From positions 372,001-436,000 of the forward strand of contig NZ_JAAIKC010000003.1 of the NCBI RefSeq assembly GCF_010820665.1: a stretch of 64,000 bases of DNA. The letters run 5' to 3'. Positions 1-7,556 of this stretch are shown here, in pieces; the stretch's first letter is position 1, and every line of letters begins with the position of its first letter. Both the position numbers and the translations under genes were made by a program. A model generated the notes under the pieces. It was not told the origin of the DNA, made no database searches, and saw only the letters and a list, made by a program, of their open reading frames with translations. Source of the DNA: Paenibacillus sp. SYP-B3998 (GTDB lineage: Bacteria; Bacillota; Bacilli; Paenibacillales; NBRC-103111).

Positions 1-439
1 GCTCTGGCTGTTGTTCATTGGTTAGTTCTTTTAGAGTGCTTTGAACTTTAGGAAATCCCATCATTTTTAAAAACGAGCCATATTCATACTGTGATGAAAA
101 AGATGAGCTTCCCATAACAATAATTCTGGAGAGCAGTTCTGGATATTGACGAATCACTTGCAAATAATCAAGTGAAAATTGCTTCAGTCTGTCCCGCGCT
201 GGTACAGAGGAATTGTCCAATATAGCAAAGGTATGCTGAAAACTGTTTAATATCACTTTAATAGATTCGCTGACCAGATTTTCTTTAGAACCAAAGTAAT
301 AATTAACAAGAGATACATTTGTACCGGAGTGTTCAGCAATTTTTCTAATGGTAATACTCTCAAAGCCATCTTTTTTGATCATTTCCAGTGTTGCATACAT
401 GATTTTCTCTTTTGTGTCCTTTTTTTTGTCTAGATCCAT
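1..439 (-). CDS. TetR/AcrR-family transcriptional regulator, C-terminal part cut by window edge
   Basis: The reverse strand reads from an ATG at 439 (GGAGG at 447-451 just upstream) and stays open to base 1, so only the first 146 codons are present. Residues 10-60 form a typical TetR helix-turn-helix: a TLEMIKKDGFESITIRKIAEHSG stretch (given in parts: TLEMIKKDGF, then ITIRKIAEHSG) followed by VSLVNYYFGSKENL, the usual recognition helix and F-x-S-K-E-N-L end. The rest would be the ligand-binding helical domain, whose ligand cannot be predicted. A 23-bp palindrome lies 40 bp upstream of the start, which suggests autoregulation. Family assignment is secure; the target is unknown. Confidence 0.85.
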   Translation of the reverse strand, partial: MDLDKKKDTKEKIMYATLEMIKKDGFESITIRKIAEHSGTNVSLVNYYFGSKENLVSESIKVILNSFQHTFAILDNSSVPARDRLKQFSLDYLQVIRQYPELLSRIIVMGSSSFSSQYEYGSFLKMMGFPKVQSTLKELTNEQQPE

Positions 440-478
440 ACGCATTCCTCCGTTCAAAGTTTAAATTAATAATACTTA

Positions 479-501
479 AAACAACGTTTAAAACATTGTT
501 T
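479..501. promoter_or_regulatory. 23-bp imperfect palindrome, probable operator of the TetR regulator
   Basis: The arms are AAACAACGTT and AACATTGTTT with a TAA centre; 9 of 10 positions pair. It sits 40 bp upstream of the TetR start codon, in an AT-rich divergent intergenic region, the usual place for a TetR autoregulatory site. The operator role is inferred from position and symmetry. Confidence 0.6.
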
Positions 502-697
502 AATTCAATATAGCAATTTTTATTTTTTCTTGCAAGTCCGACGCGTACATTCTTTTCCGAATGTATCTGTTAACTTCTATCGGTATCAAAGAGGATGTTA
601 AGAGAACTCACATACTTTTAGTTTTTAGAGGGCATCGCTTTACGAATAGTTGAGCTATAATTGTAATTAAAGTATGAAAACCAACAAGGAGCCAAAT

Positions 698-1109
698 ATG
701 AGAAAAATTATCATGTTTAACAGAGTTTCAATCGACGGCTTTTTTGCTGGTTCAAAAGGAGAAATGGATTGGTTCGTAATGGACCACGAAATTGACAAAA
801 CGGCGCATGAGATCATGGAGCCTGACACGGAAAATTCCACATTAGTTAAAGGAGATATCACAAAAGAAGTGAGGGATTTAAAACAAGGGGTAGGTGGTGA
901 TATCGTTTGGAAGTGGTACGATTGTGCAGCAGCTTGCAAATGAAGGATTAATTGACGAGTATTTGATCGTCGTAACCCCGGTTGTTCTGGGATCAGGAAA
1001 ACCACTTTTTAAAGATGTCAAAGAAATTAAACTTAATCATTTAGAAATAAAAAGGGATTTTGAATCAGGAAACTTTTTGCTTCATTATAGGATTAAGCAA
1101 AGTCGCTAA
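698..1109 (+). pseudogene. Broken RibD C-terminal / dihydrofolate-reductase-like gene
   Basis: The first frame begins at the ATG at 698 (AAGGAG at 686-691) with MRKIIMFNRVSIDGFFAG, the start of the YyaP/RibD_C dihydrofolate-reductase-like family. The second frame (about 905-1109) carries the family's C-terminal part, FGSGTIVQQLANEGLIDEY, then VVTPVVLGSGKPLF. Two lesions separate them. An in-frame deletion after MEPDT removes roughly 50 residues usually found there. A small frameshifting deletion at about 898-905, after GGDIV, moves the rest to another frame. The product cannot be a full reductase, so it is called a pseudogene. A terminator follows at 1184. Confidence 0.8.
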
Positions 1110-1183
1110 GTACTTAGTTTCAGATAGTATGAGAGCAAGAAAGCACCAATTGTTTAAAAGTTTGATCAAGTAGTAAAGGAAAA

Positions 1184-1224
1184 ACGAGCCTTAGAAGCGA
1201 TTCTAAGGCTCGTTTTTCTTTTTG
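1184..1224 (+). terminator. Rho-independent terminator
   Basis: There is a 13-bp perfect stem (ACGAGCCTTAGAA paired with TTCTAAGGCTCGT) around a GCGA tetraloop, followed by TTTTCTTTTT. It closes the RibD-like pseudogene unit. Confidence 0.9.
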
Positions 1225-1572
1225 TACAAAAAAATAGTCGTGTTTGTCCATTGCAACGATTAAGCACAGAAGCCTACAATTTAATTCGACGAGTATAGGA
1301 AAAGTGTTTTTTGTCCTGAAAAAGGAGCAGAATGTCCATTGTTTCAGTTTGTTAAATAGGCTATGCTTTTTTGAGTGATAATGAGAATTAATATCACTTG
1401 AAGAGGAGTCATGTATTCATCTGCATCACGAAAATAGGACAAGTCCGAAATTCAGCGGCAGCCCGTTGGAAGCAGCGCTTATTCTGAATAGCGGGAAGGT
1501 TACGTTGGTGTTAGGCATCGTTTTATCCGTCTCTTCCGGCGAGACGATAAACATACATTAGGGAGGAAAGTC
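1225..1572. other. Intergenic stretch upstream of the ABC transporter
   Basis: No open frame worth calling was seen in this 348-bp stretch. It holds a Fur box at 1377-1395 and the ribosome binding site AGGGAGGAAAG directly before 1573. Nothing else recognisable was found. Confidence 0.5.
1377..1395. promoter_or_regulatory. Fur box
   Basis: GATAATGAGAATTAATATC matches the 19-bp Fur consensus GATAATGATAATCATTATC at 16 of 19 positions. It lies about 180 bp upstream of the ABC transporter start, so iron-dependent repression of the 1573-4372 unit is likely. This is inferred from the motif and from the iron-related neighbour gene. Confidence 0.65.
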
Positions 1573-3288
1573 ATGTTTCGTCGTTTTTTTACTTATTATC
1601 GTCCGTATAAGGGCCTGTTTATCCTTGATTTCACTTGTGCAATTTTTGCCGCCTTGCTTGAACTCGTATTTCCTGTAGCCGTTAACAGGGTAGTGGACGA
1701 TCTGCTGCCAAGCGGCAACTGGAAGTGGATTTTATATGCCTGCCTCGGCTTGCTCGGGATATACGTCGTCAGCGCAGGTTTACATTATGTGGTGACATAC
1801 TGGGGACACAAGCTGGGCATCAGCATCGAATCGGATATGCGTAAAAAGCTGTTCGACCGGGTGCAGAAGCTGTCGTTTCGTTTTTTTGACAACAACAAGA
1901 CAGGACATCTCGTGTCCCGGATGACGAACGACTTGATGGATATTGGGGAAATTGCCCACCACGGACCGGAAGATTTATTCATCGCGGTCATGACGCTAGC
2001 CGGCGCGTTCGGCATTATGCTCGGCATCAACTGGCAGTTGGCCGTGCTGACCTTCATCATTGTTCCGCTCATGATCTATTTGTCGCTGTATTTCAGCAGC
2101 AAGATGTCGGCTGCCTTCAAGCGCATGTTCTCGGACATCGCCGACTACAACGCTAGGGTGGAGAACAACGTCAGTGGAATCCGCGTTGTGCAGGCGTTTG
2201 CCAATGAAAAGCATGAGATCGCCAGGTTCGCGGAGAACAACAATCGCTTTCGCATGACCAAGCTGATCACCTACCGGATTATGGCCATGAACTCGTCGCT
2301 CAGTTTTATTCTTATGAAATCTGTTTCGTTGTTTGTCCTTGTTTGCGGGACATGGTTTGTCATTCAGAATCGGATGTCCTATGGGGAATTTATCGCTTTT
2401 GTCATGTTATCCAATGTGTTTCTTGGCCCAATTAACCAGATCAACTCCGTGATCGAGACGTATCCGAAAGGAATTGCCGGATTTAAAAGGTATTTGGAAC
2501 TGCTGGAAACCGAGCCGGATGTGGATGATGCCCCGGATGCCAAGTCAGTGAAGCAGTTGAAGGGAGATATTTGCTTCAGTGGCGTCACTTTCGGTTATGA
2601 AAACAAGGAGAAAGTGCTCATAAATATTAATCTATCGATTCGTACTGGGGAAACAGCAGCGCTCGTAGGCCCGTCGGGCGCAGGTAAGACGACGCTGTGT
2701 TCGTTGCTACCTCGCTTTTATGATGTCGATGAGGGCGCAATTACGATTGACGGCATCGATATTCGGAAAATGACCTTGGAATCGTTGCGTTCGCATATCG
2801 GCATTGTGCAGCAGGACGTATTTCTCTTTGACGGCACCATGCGGGAAAACATTGCTTATGGCAAGCTAGACGCATCTGAAGCTGAGATTTGGCAGGCTGC
2901 GCGCCGTGCACAGTTAGAGGAATTGATTCTGTCGCAACCGGAGGGACTCGATACGTTAATCGGAGAACGGGGCGTGAAGCTATCCGGCGGACAAAAACAG
3001 CGGCTTTCTATTGCTCGCATGTTCTTGAAAAATCCGCCGATTCTTATTTTGGATGAAGCGACATCGGCATTGGACACTGAAACGGAAGCTGCCATTCAGT
3101 TGGCGTTGAGCGAGCTTTCGGAGGGACGTACAACACTTGTCATTGCCCATCGTCTGGCGACGATCAAAAATGCGGATCGCATAATCGTCGTAGCGGAGCA
3201 GGGAATTGCCGAGCAAGGCAAGCATGAGGAACTGATGGCGGCCCAGGGCATATATAGCCGCTTGCACCGGGCACAGTTTGGAGCATGA
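1573..3288 (+). CDS. Exporter-type ABC transporter, fused permease and ATPase
   Basis: The protein has 571 residues. An N-terminal six-helix exporter membrane domain (about 1-310) is followed by a nucleotide-binding domain (about 335-570). The ATPase shows Walker A GPSGAGKTT, Q-loop IVQQDVFLFDG, signature LSGGQKQR, Walker B ILILDEATSALD and the H-loop IAHRL. This is a half-transporter that would work as a dimer. The start is set by AGGGAGGAAAG eight bases upstream. The substrate cannot be read from the sequence. The upstream Fur box and the ferredoxin-NADP reductase 40 bp downstream suggest a role under iron limitation, such as siderophore or haem-linked traffic, but a multidrug exporter is equally compatible. 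Confidence 0.85.
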   Translation: MFRRFFTYYRPYKGLFILDFTCAIFAALLELVFPVAVNRVVDDLLPSGNWKWILYACLGLLGIYVVSAGLHYVVTYWGHKLGISIESDMRKKLFDRVQKLSFRFFDNNKTGHLVSRMTNDLMDIGEIAHHGPEDLFIAVMTLAGAFGIMLGINWQLAVLTFIIVPLMIYLSLYFSSKMSAAFKRMFSDIADYNARVENNVSGIRVVQAFANEKHEIARFAENNNRFRMTKLITYRIMAMNSSLSFILMKSVSLFVLVCGTWFVIQNRMSYGEFIAFVMLSNVFLGPINQINSVIETYPKGIAGFKRYLELLETEPDVDDAPDAKSVKQLKGDICFSGVTFGYENKEKVLININLSIRTGETAALVGPSGAGKTTLCSLLPRFYDVDEGAITIDGIDIRKMTLESLRSHIGIVQQDVFLFDGTMRENIAYGKLDASEAEIWQAARRAQLEELILSQPEGLDTLIGERGVKLSGGQKQRLSIARMFLKNPPILILDEATSALDTETEAAIQLALSELSEGRTTLVIAHRLATIKNADRIIVVAEQGIAEQGKHEELMAAQGIYSRLHRAQFGA

Positions 3289-3328
3289 TTTTATATAGAA
3301 ACAACAAAAACGAACGTGGAGGCAAACG

Positions 3329-4372
3329 ATGAACGAACAATTGGAGTTATACGATGTCACGATTATTGGCGGAGGTCCCGCCGGTTTATATACGGCTTTT
3401 TACAGCGGTATGCGAGAATTGAAGACGAAGCTAATTGAAGCGCAGGATCAACTGGGCGGGCGATTACTCACCTATCCCGAGAAGATCATCTGGGATGTAG
3501 GTGGAGTAACGCCAATTCGCTGTGAGAAACTAATTGCCCAATTGATTGATCAGGCTAACACGTTTGATCCGACGATTGTACTTAGTCAACAAATCACAAG
3601 CTTTGAACGGCTGGAGGACGGTACTTTCATCCTGACTTCGGCGAGCGGAGAGCGTCATCATACGAAAACTGTAATCCTCACTATCGGCTATGGCATTCGC
3701 AAGATGGCTAAGCTGGAGATCGAAGGGGCCGACCGCTACGAAGTGACGAATTTGTACTATACGGTACAGGAACTGGAAGTATTTCGTGGGAAAAGGGTAC
3801 TGATTTCCGGAGGCGGCGATTCGGCGGTAGACTGGGCGAATGAGCTGGAGTCGATAGCTGCAAGTGTAACAGTTGTCCATCGACGCGATAACTTTGGCGG
3901 GCATGAGAGAAACGTGTCTAGGATGAAGCAATCCTCGGTGCGCGTGCTTACCCCTTATAAGGTGAATGCGCTCCATAGCAGCGATGGGAGAAGCATTGAG
4001 CTGGTGACAATCTCACATTTGGACACAGAGGAGCAGGAACGGCTGGAAGTCGATGCTGTGATCGTGAATCACGGGATGAAGAGCGATTTCGGTCCTATCC
4101 GCGAATGGGGCCTCGAGTTGGGTGAATGGAATGCGATTGTAGGAGAAAGGATGGCAACCAATATCCCTGGCATCTTCGGTGCAGGCGATTTCGTAACCTA
4201 TGACAGCAAAGTTAGATTGATCGCTGGAACGTTTGCGGACAGCGTGCTGGCGCTCAACAGCGCTAAGCTGTATATGGACCCAGAAGCATCGCAGATGGCG
4301 TACGTTTCCTCTCATAATGAGCGGTTTAAAGAGAAGAATAGGGCGTTAGGCATCGTGGAGGAAGTAGAGTAA
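3329..4372 (+). CDS. Ferredoxin-NADP reductase, type 2 (YumC/YcgT/IruO-like)
   Basis: This 347-residue flavoprotein has two Rossmann dinucleotide motifs. The FAD motif [18 protein letters not shown] is near residue 10, and the NAD(P)H motif [14 protein letters not shown] is near residue 160. A C-terminal GIFGAGDF segment contacts FAD. It lacks the CxxC of thioredoxin reductases, which places it with YumC/YcgT/IruO enzymes that reduce ferredoxin, flavodoxin or ferric complexes with NADPH. B. subtilis ycgT and S. aureus iruO are known Fur-regulated members. Here the gene follows a Fur-box-preceded ABC gene by 40 bp with a good GGAGG, so co-transcription and iron control are likely. The product is probably a reductant for iron release from siderophore or haem. 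Confidence 0.85.
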   Translation: MNEQLELYDVTIIGGGPAGLYTAFYSGMRELKTKLIEAQDQLGGRLLTYPEKIIWDVGGVTPIRCEKLIAQLIDQANTFDPTIVLSQQITSFERLEDGTFILTSASGERHHTKTVILTIGYGIRKMAKLEIEGADRYEVTNLYYTVQELEVFRGKRVLISGGGDSAVDWANELESIAASVTVVHRRDNFGGHERNVSRMKQSSVRVLTPYKVNALHSSDGRSIELVTISHLDTEEQERLEVDAVIVNHGMKSDFGPIREWGLELGEWNAIVGERMATNIPGIFGAGDFVTYDSKVRLIAGTFADSVLALNSAKLYMDPEASQMAYVSSHNERFKEKNRALGIVEEVE

Positions 4373-4383
4373 TTTTAGTCCTT

Positions 4384-4730
4384 TTAATAGACTTTTCCAC
4401 TACCCCGACGGAAGCCCATTGGATGATACAGCGTATTCGGCAGACCCTGGGAGGCCATCACGTACAGCTTTCCGCCATAGGCGAAGGTAAAAACGGATGC
4501 GCTCTCACCAGATTGTATCAGAGGCGAACATAAGTTCCACATATATTCGGCTTGGGCCTCGAAGCGGAGCAGCCACTGCTCCGCTTCCTGCTGCTTTTCA
4601 AGCAGCTCACCCAAGATCCTTCCGGTTCTGATCAAGAACGACGGTTGGAGCAATTGCGCTCAGCTTATAGAGAGAGACGTTGCTGTAATTGGCAATGATA
4701 ATCAGTTCAGGAAACTGGCTTCACAGGCTT
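4384..4730 (-). pseudogene. Remnant of an iron-siderophore binding (AraC/periplasmic-binding) protein
   Basis: Two reverse-strand frames join into one recognisable fragment. About 4730-4640 reads FPELIIIANYSNVSLYKLSA, then IAPTVVLD. After a frameshift near 4640, 4653-4384 reads RILGELLEKQQEAEQWLL through ASVFTFAYGGKLYVMASQG to LYHPMGF. These are hallmark segments of the FecB/FhuD-like substrate-binding fold, as found alone or fused to AraC domains in Bacillales iron regulators. Both ends are missing, and the 3' end stops just after the oppositely oriented reductase. It is a decayed gene and fits the iron theme of its neighbours. Confidence 0.7.
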
Positions 4731-4764
4731 TTATTTTCGTGTGCTAAAGGAAGGAAGAGTATCC

Positions 4765-4974
4765 TTGACTGACCGTCTAATTCAAATCTCCTCTCATCCA
4801 AAATCGATTACGGTTGCTTTTGCCAACCAAATTATGCATGTTGAAAAGGAAAGAATTGAGGATGTGAAACGGATACTTGAAGTGGAGGAACTATCGGTGA
4901 ATTGGAGACAGACCTTTACAAAACGTCTGACGGGAAATGAGCCCGATGCCCATAAGCGATTAACCGGTCAATGA
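4765..4974 (+). CDS. Small hypothetical protein
   Basis: This short open frame gives about 69 residues from a TTG at 4765 preceded by GGAAGAG; a GTG at 4741 is an alternative. The product starts LTDRLIQISSHPKSITVAFA and is rich in charged residues, with no signal peptide or membrane segment. I do not recognise it. It ends just before a strong terminator at 5038, which mildly supports expression. It could be a fragment of a larger lost gene. Confidence 0.35.
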   Translation: MTDRLIQISSHPKSITVAFANQIMHVEKERIEDVKRILEVEELSVNWRQTFTKRLTGNEPDAHKRLTGQ

Positions 4975-5037
4975 GGTTAACGGATTAAGGACCTAATGGG
5001 AAACACAGAGCCCAAGACTGAATAGCACAGAATCCAA

Positions 5038-5075
5038 AGCGCGCACCGTTCACAAGGAACGGTGCGTGCTTTTAT
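5038..5075 (+). terminator. Rho-independent terminator
   Basis: A 14-bp stem (AGCGCGCACCGTTC with GAACGGTGCGTGCT, one mismatch) surrounds an ACAAG loop and is followed by a short T run. It ends the small ORF upstream. The 200 bp from here to 5278 hold no other gene that I can support. Confidence 0.8.
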
Positions 5076-5278
5076 TGATGATAAGCATATGACCGTTCAT
5101 TACTACAGCATTCATTTATGACTTGGCTGATCCGCCTAGGTAGGTATATGTGGCCAATCTCAGAGAACATGTCAGCAAACCCAAATGTTCAATAAAATTT
5201 CCATAATCAAGCAGGAGAAACGATAATTAAATAGAATATTGTAAATATTGCTTATAAACTTATGAAAAGGAGTTAACT

Positions 5279-6376
5279 ATGCAAGAAGATGTGGACGCAG
5301 ATTTTCTTTTGGAGGACCCTAAAAACTCAACGGTATTATTCGAATTTGCTGAAGCACTATTTGCAGACGGAAAAGTAAAGGAATCAATACCACTTTATAA
5401 GAGGCTGTGCGATTTTGAACAGGTTAGTTTATCAGATAATTCTAGCATAGGTCATTATCGTATATTCGAAGCATCATTGGGAAATGGCTCGGAAGAAGAT
5501 TGGAAAGCTGTTAATCAGTTCGCTCCATTTATCAAACATTTACCGGACAATTACCAACTCGATGCGCTGCTTAAGGTTGCGCGAACTTGCCTTACACTAC
5601 AAAAGTGGGATGAGGTTGGTCAATATGCAGACGATTTGAGAGCACATACCGTATTTGTTTACAGCATGTTAACGGGCGCAGGCGGGACAAAGGAAAAGTT
5701 AATCTTGAAATTCCCTCTTGTCGTTTATTATGGTCAAAGTTACTTGCTGAAAGGAGCTGCACTGAGAAGGCTTGGTAAATATGAAGATGCCAAACTATGT
5801 GTACAAGGGTATGCCGATTTGAGCTGGTTCGAAATGTTGGATGACTACGGGTTGAAAGAAGTAGAGAAGTTTCGCGTGTTCGCGAAAGGAAACTTGTACA
5901 CTCTTAATCTTTATTTGGGCAATGGTCAATTTCTTGATGATTTTTTTAATTTTATTGCCTTGTTAGAGAGTAGAGCTGATTTGCTAGCCGGATTATTAAC
6001 AGCAGTTGAAGCGGCTAATATGCATCGGTACAATGTTGACTATATTTTGGAGAAATACTCAGGTGAAATCGAGTTTTATAAAACCTCGACTAATCAAATC
6101 TGGAGGAGTCAATACTATCATTTTGTCTACCAAAGAGCCATCTACAGATGCAACAATGGGATGATCAAAGAGGGTATTGATGATGCCCTAAATTGTCTTT
6201 CGTATGCAACTTTTACGATGCATGATCTGGATTTTAAAAAGTGTTCAATCCTGTATTGGAACTATAGAAATCATGTATCCAAAGAGCAGGAAGAAAGATT
6301 TTCAACCATAATAGGAGGTATTAATGATGATGAAAAGATTTTTGTTGGCCCTAGTTGTAACAATGGGATTGTTTAG
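5279..6376 (+). CDS. RRNPP-type TPR peptide receptor lacking a DNA-binding domain (AloR-like)
   Basis: The protein has 365 residues and is predicted to be all-helical with repeated TPR-like helix pairs, for example VLFEFAEALFADGKVKESIP and YYGQSYLLKGAALRRLGKYE. The family it resembles, from memory, is the large set of Paenibacillaceae TPR regulators (AloR type) that bind short secreted peptides inside the cell. Those normally start with an XRE helix-turn-helix of about 70 residues. Here AAAAGGAGT sits right before the ATG at 5279, and no helix-turn-helix frame exists upstream, so the receptor seems to lack it, as Rap proteins do. Its last 53 bases overlap the start of a small secreted pro-peptide gene, the classic receptor-peptide arrangement. 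Confidence 0.75.
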   Translation: MQEDVDADFLLEDPKNSTVLFEFAEALFADGKVKESIPLYKRLCDFEQVSLSDNSSIGHYRIFEASLGNGSEEDWKAVNQFAPFIKHLPDNYQLDALLKVARTCLTLQKWDEVGQYADDLRAHTVFVYSMLTGAGGTKEKLILKFPLVVYYGQSYLLKGAALRRLGKYEDAKLCVQGYADLSWFEMLDDYGLKEVEKFRVFAKGNLYTLNLYLGNGQFLDDFFNFIALLESRADLLAGLLTAVEAANMHRYNVDYILEKYSGEIEFYKTSTNQIWRSQYYHFVYQRAIYRCNNGMIKEGIDDALNCLSYATFTMHDLDFKKCSILYWNYRNHVSKEQEERFSTIIGGINDDEKIFVGPSCNNGIV

Positions 6377-6482
6377 CAGTGTTGCATATGCCGATGGTGA
6401 AGTAAATCCGTTCGCTATAAAAATCTCGCCTACATACCCAGATCATCCAGTGGCTGCCTTAAATTTCGGCGAGGGTGGCTAA
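6324..6482 (+). CDS. Secreted quorum-sensing pro-peptide (Phr/AloP-like)
   Basis: The small frame gives 52 residues (ATG at 6324, 6327 or 6330) behind an excellent AGGAGG at 6313-6318. The N-terminus is a textbook signal peptide: MMMKR, a hydrophobic core FLLALVVTMGLFSSV, then an AYA cleavage site. About 29 residues would be released (DGEVNPFAIK to AALNFGEGG), from which a short C-terminal signal peptide could be trimmed. The start codon lies inside the 3' end of the TPR receptor gene, so the two are translationally linked. This is exactly the Rap-Phr and AloR-AloP layout. The mature peptide cannot be defined from sequence. A terminator follows at 6528. Confidence 0.75.
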   Translation: MMMKRFLLALVVTMGLFSSVAYADGEVNPFAIKISPTYPDHPVAALNFGEGG

Positions 6483-6527
6483 TTAATGTGTCCAATGACA
6501 TAAGAGTGCCTACATGACATATCGAAG

Positions 6528-6556
6528 AAAAGCTTGAGAAATCAAGCTTTTTTTTT
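6528..6556 (+). terminator. Rho-independent terminator
   Basis: AAAAGCTTGA pairs with TCAAGCTTTT around GAAA, followed by more T residues. It closes the receptor/pro-peptide unit. Confidence 0.85.
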
Positions 6557-6686
6557 GTAGGTTTAAAAATGAATACATCCAGCTGCATTGTACGAAGTTA
6601 GGAATTTCAACATGCAGGAAATTGAGAAGTGGGCTGTTGTTATCTTGATTCAACAGTATTTACTGAACGTATTCTCTACATAGACC

Positions 6687-6715
6687 TTGACAAAAACCAG
6701 AGGGATTGCTACCAT
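6687..6715 (+). promoter_or_regulatory. Sigma-A-type promoter of the catabolic operon
   Basis: A perfect -35 TTGACA (6687-6692), a 17-bp spacer and a -10 TACCAT (6710-6715) lie 64 bp before the SDR gene. An imperfect dyad around GTTAAC (about 6726-6744) follows the -10 and is a candidate operator for the ROK regulator encoded inside the operon; that link is inference. Confidence 0.6.
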
Positions 6716-6779
6716 TTACTTTGTAAGTAATGTTAACTAACTTAATTTATTATTATAATTTATGAGAAGGAGTTGAAAC

Positions 6780-7523
6780 ATGAGACTGAAGGGGAAAACC
6801 GCTCTCATTACCGGAGGAGCACAAGGTATTGGCAAGGCTATTGCGTTAAAGTTTGCACAAGAAGGAGCTAATATAGCCATTCTCGACTTGGAAGACAACG
6901 TAGAATGGATACGGTCATTGGGTGGGAAAGCGATAGGAATTGTTTCAGATGTGCAGGATAAGGAGCAAGTCGATGCGGCTATTATCCAAGCCACAGATAC
7001 CTTGGGGCCTATTGATATAGCTGTTATCAATGCGGGAATTTGCGAGTTGTCATCCTTCCTCGACATAACCGAAGAAGCCTGGGACAGGCATATCTCGATT
7101 AATTTGAAAGGGGCGTTTCTAGTCGGTCAGGCGGTGGCCAAACAGATGATTTCACATGGAGTAACAGGATCGATTATACACATGTCGAGTGTTAACGGAA
7201 TACGTGCAGAAGCAGATCAGGCGCATTATAATGCCAGCAAAGGAGGCATGAATCTACTGTCGATGTCCATGGCATTAGAACTAGCAGGACATGGTGTTCG
7301 GGTTAATGCTTTATGTCCCGGCTTCATCGCAACAAGGTTAACGCAGGCCGAGATCGATCACACAGCAGGTATTACAGAATATCTGAAATCGATTCCGATG
7401 AAGCGGGTTGGGGTTCCCGAAGAAATTGCCGATGCAGCTGTGTTTATGGCCTCGGACGAATCTCGCTATATGACAGGACATTGTCTGGTTATAGATGGGG
7501 GTCAGGTGATCAAGTTAGTTTAG
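6780..7523 (+). CDS. SDR-family NAD(P)-dependent dehydrogenase/reductase
   Basis: This is a classical 247-residue short-chain dehydrogenase. It has the cofactor motif TGGAQGIG at residues 11-18, the NAG motif (INAGI) near residue 82, the catalytic Ser in HMSSVNG, Tyr-x-x-x-Lys in HYNASKGG and the PG motif LCPGFIATRL after it. The C-terminus VIDGG is typical. It would oxidise or reduce a hydroxyl/keto group in the cytoplasm; the substrate is not readable. It is the first gene of a six-gene operon, preceded by GAGAAGGAG. With the deacylase, RidA and the D-amino-acid-type PLP enzyme downstream, it may act on a hydroxy-amino acid or its keto product. Confidence 0.85.
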   Translation: MRLKGKTALITGGAQGIGKAIALKFAQEGANIAILDLEDNVEWIRSLGGKAIGIVSDVQDKEQVDAAIIQATDTLGPIDIAVINAGICELSSFLDITEEAWDRHISINLKGAFLVGQAVAKQMISHGVTGSIIHMSSVNGIRAEADQAHYNASKGGMNLLSMSMALELAGHGVRVNALCPGFIATRLTQAEIDHTAGITEYLKSIPMKRVGVPEEIADAAVFMASDESRYMTGHCLVIDGGQVIKLV

Positions 7524-7538
7524 CTAGCGAATCTTGGA

Positions 7539-7556
7539 GTGATAGGAGTGATAGGA
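7539..7556 (+). repeat. Two tandem copies of a 9-bp GTG-containing unit at the deacylase start
   Basis: GTGATAGGA occurs twice in tandem and is followed by GTGACAAAA. Each unit contains a possible GTG start and part of an AGGAG ribosome binding site. Because the unit is 9 bp, gain or loss would change the N-terminus by three residues and the spacing of start signals without shifting frame. Confidence 0.6.
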
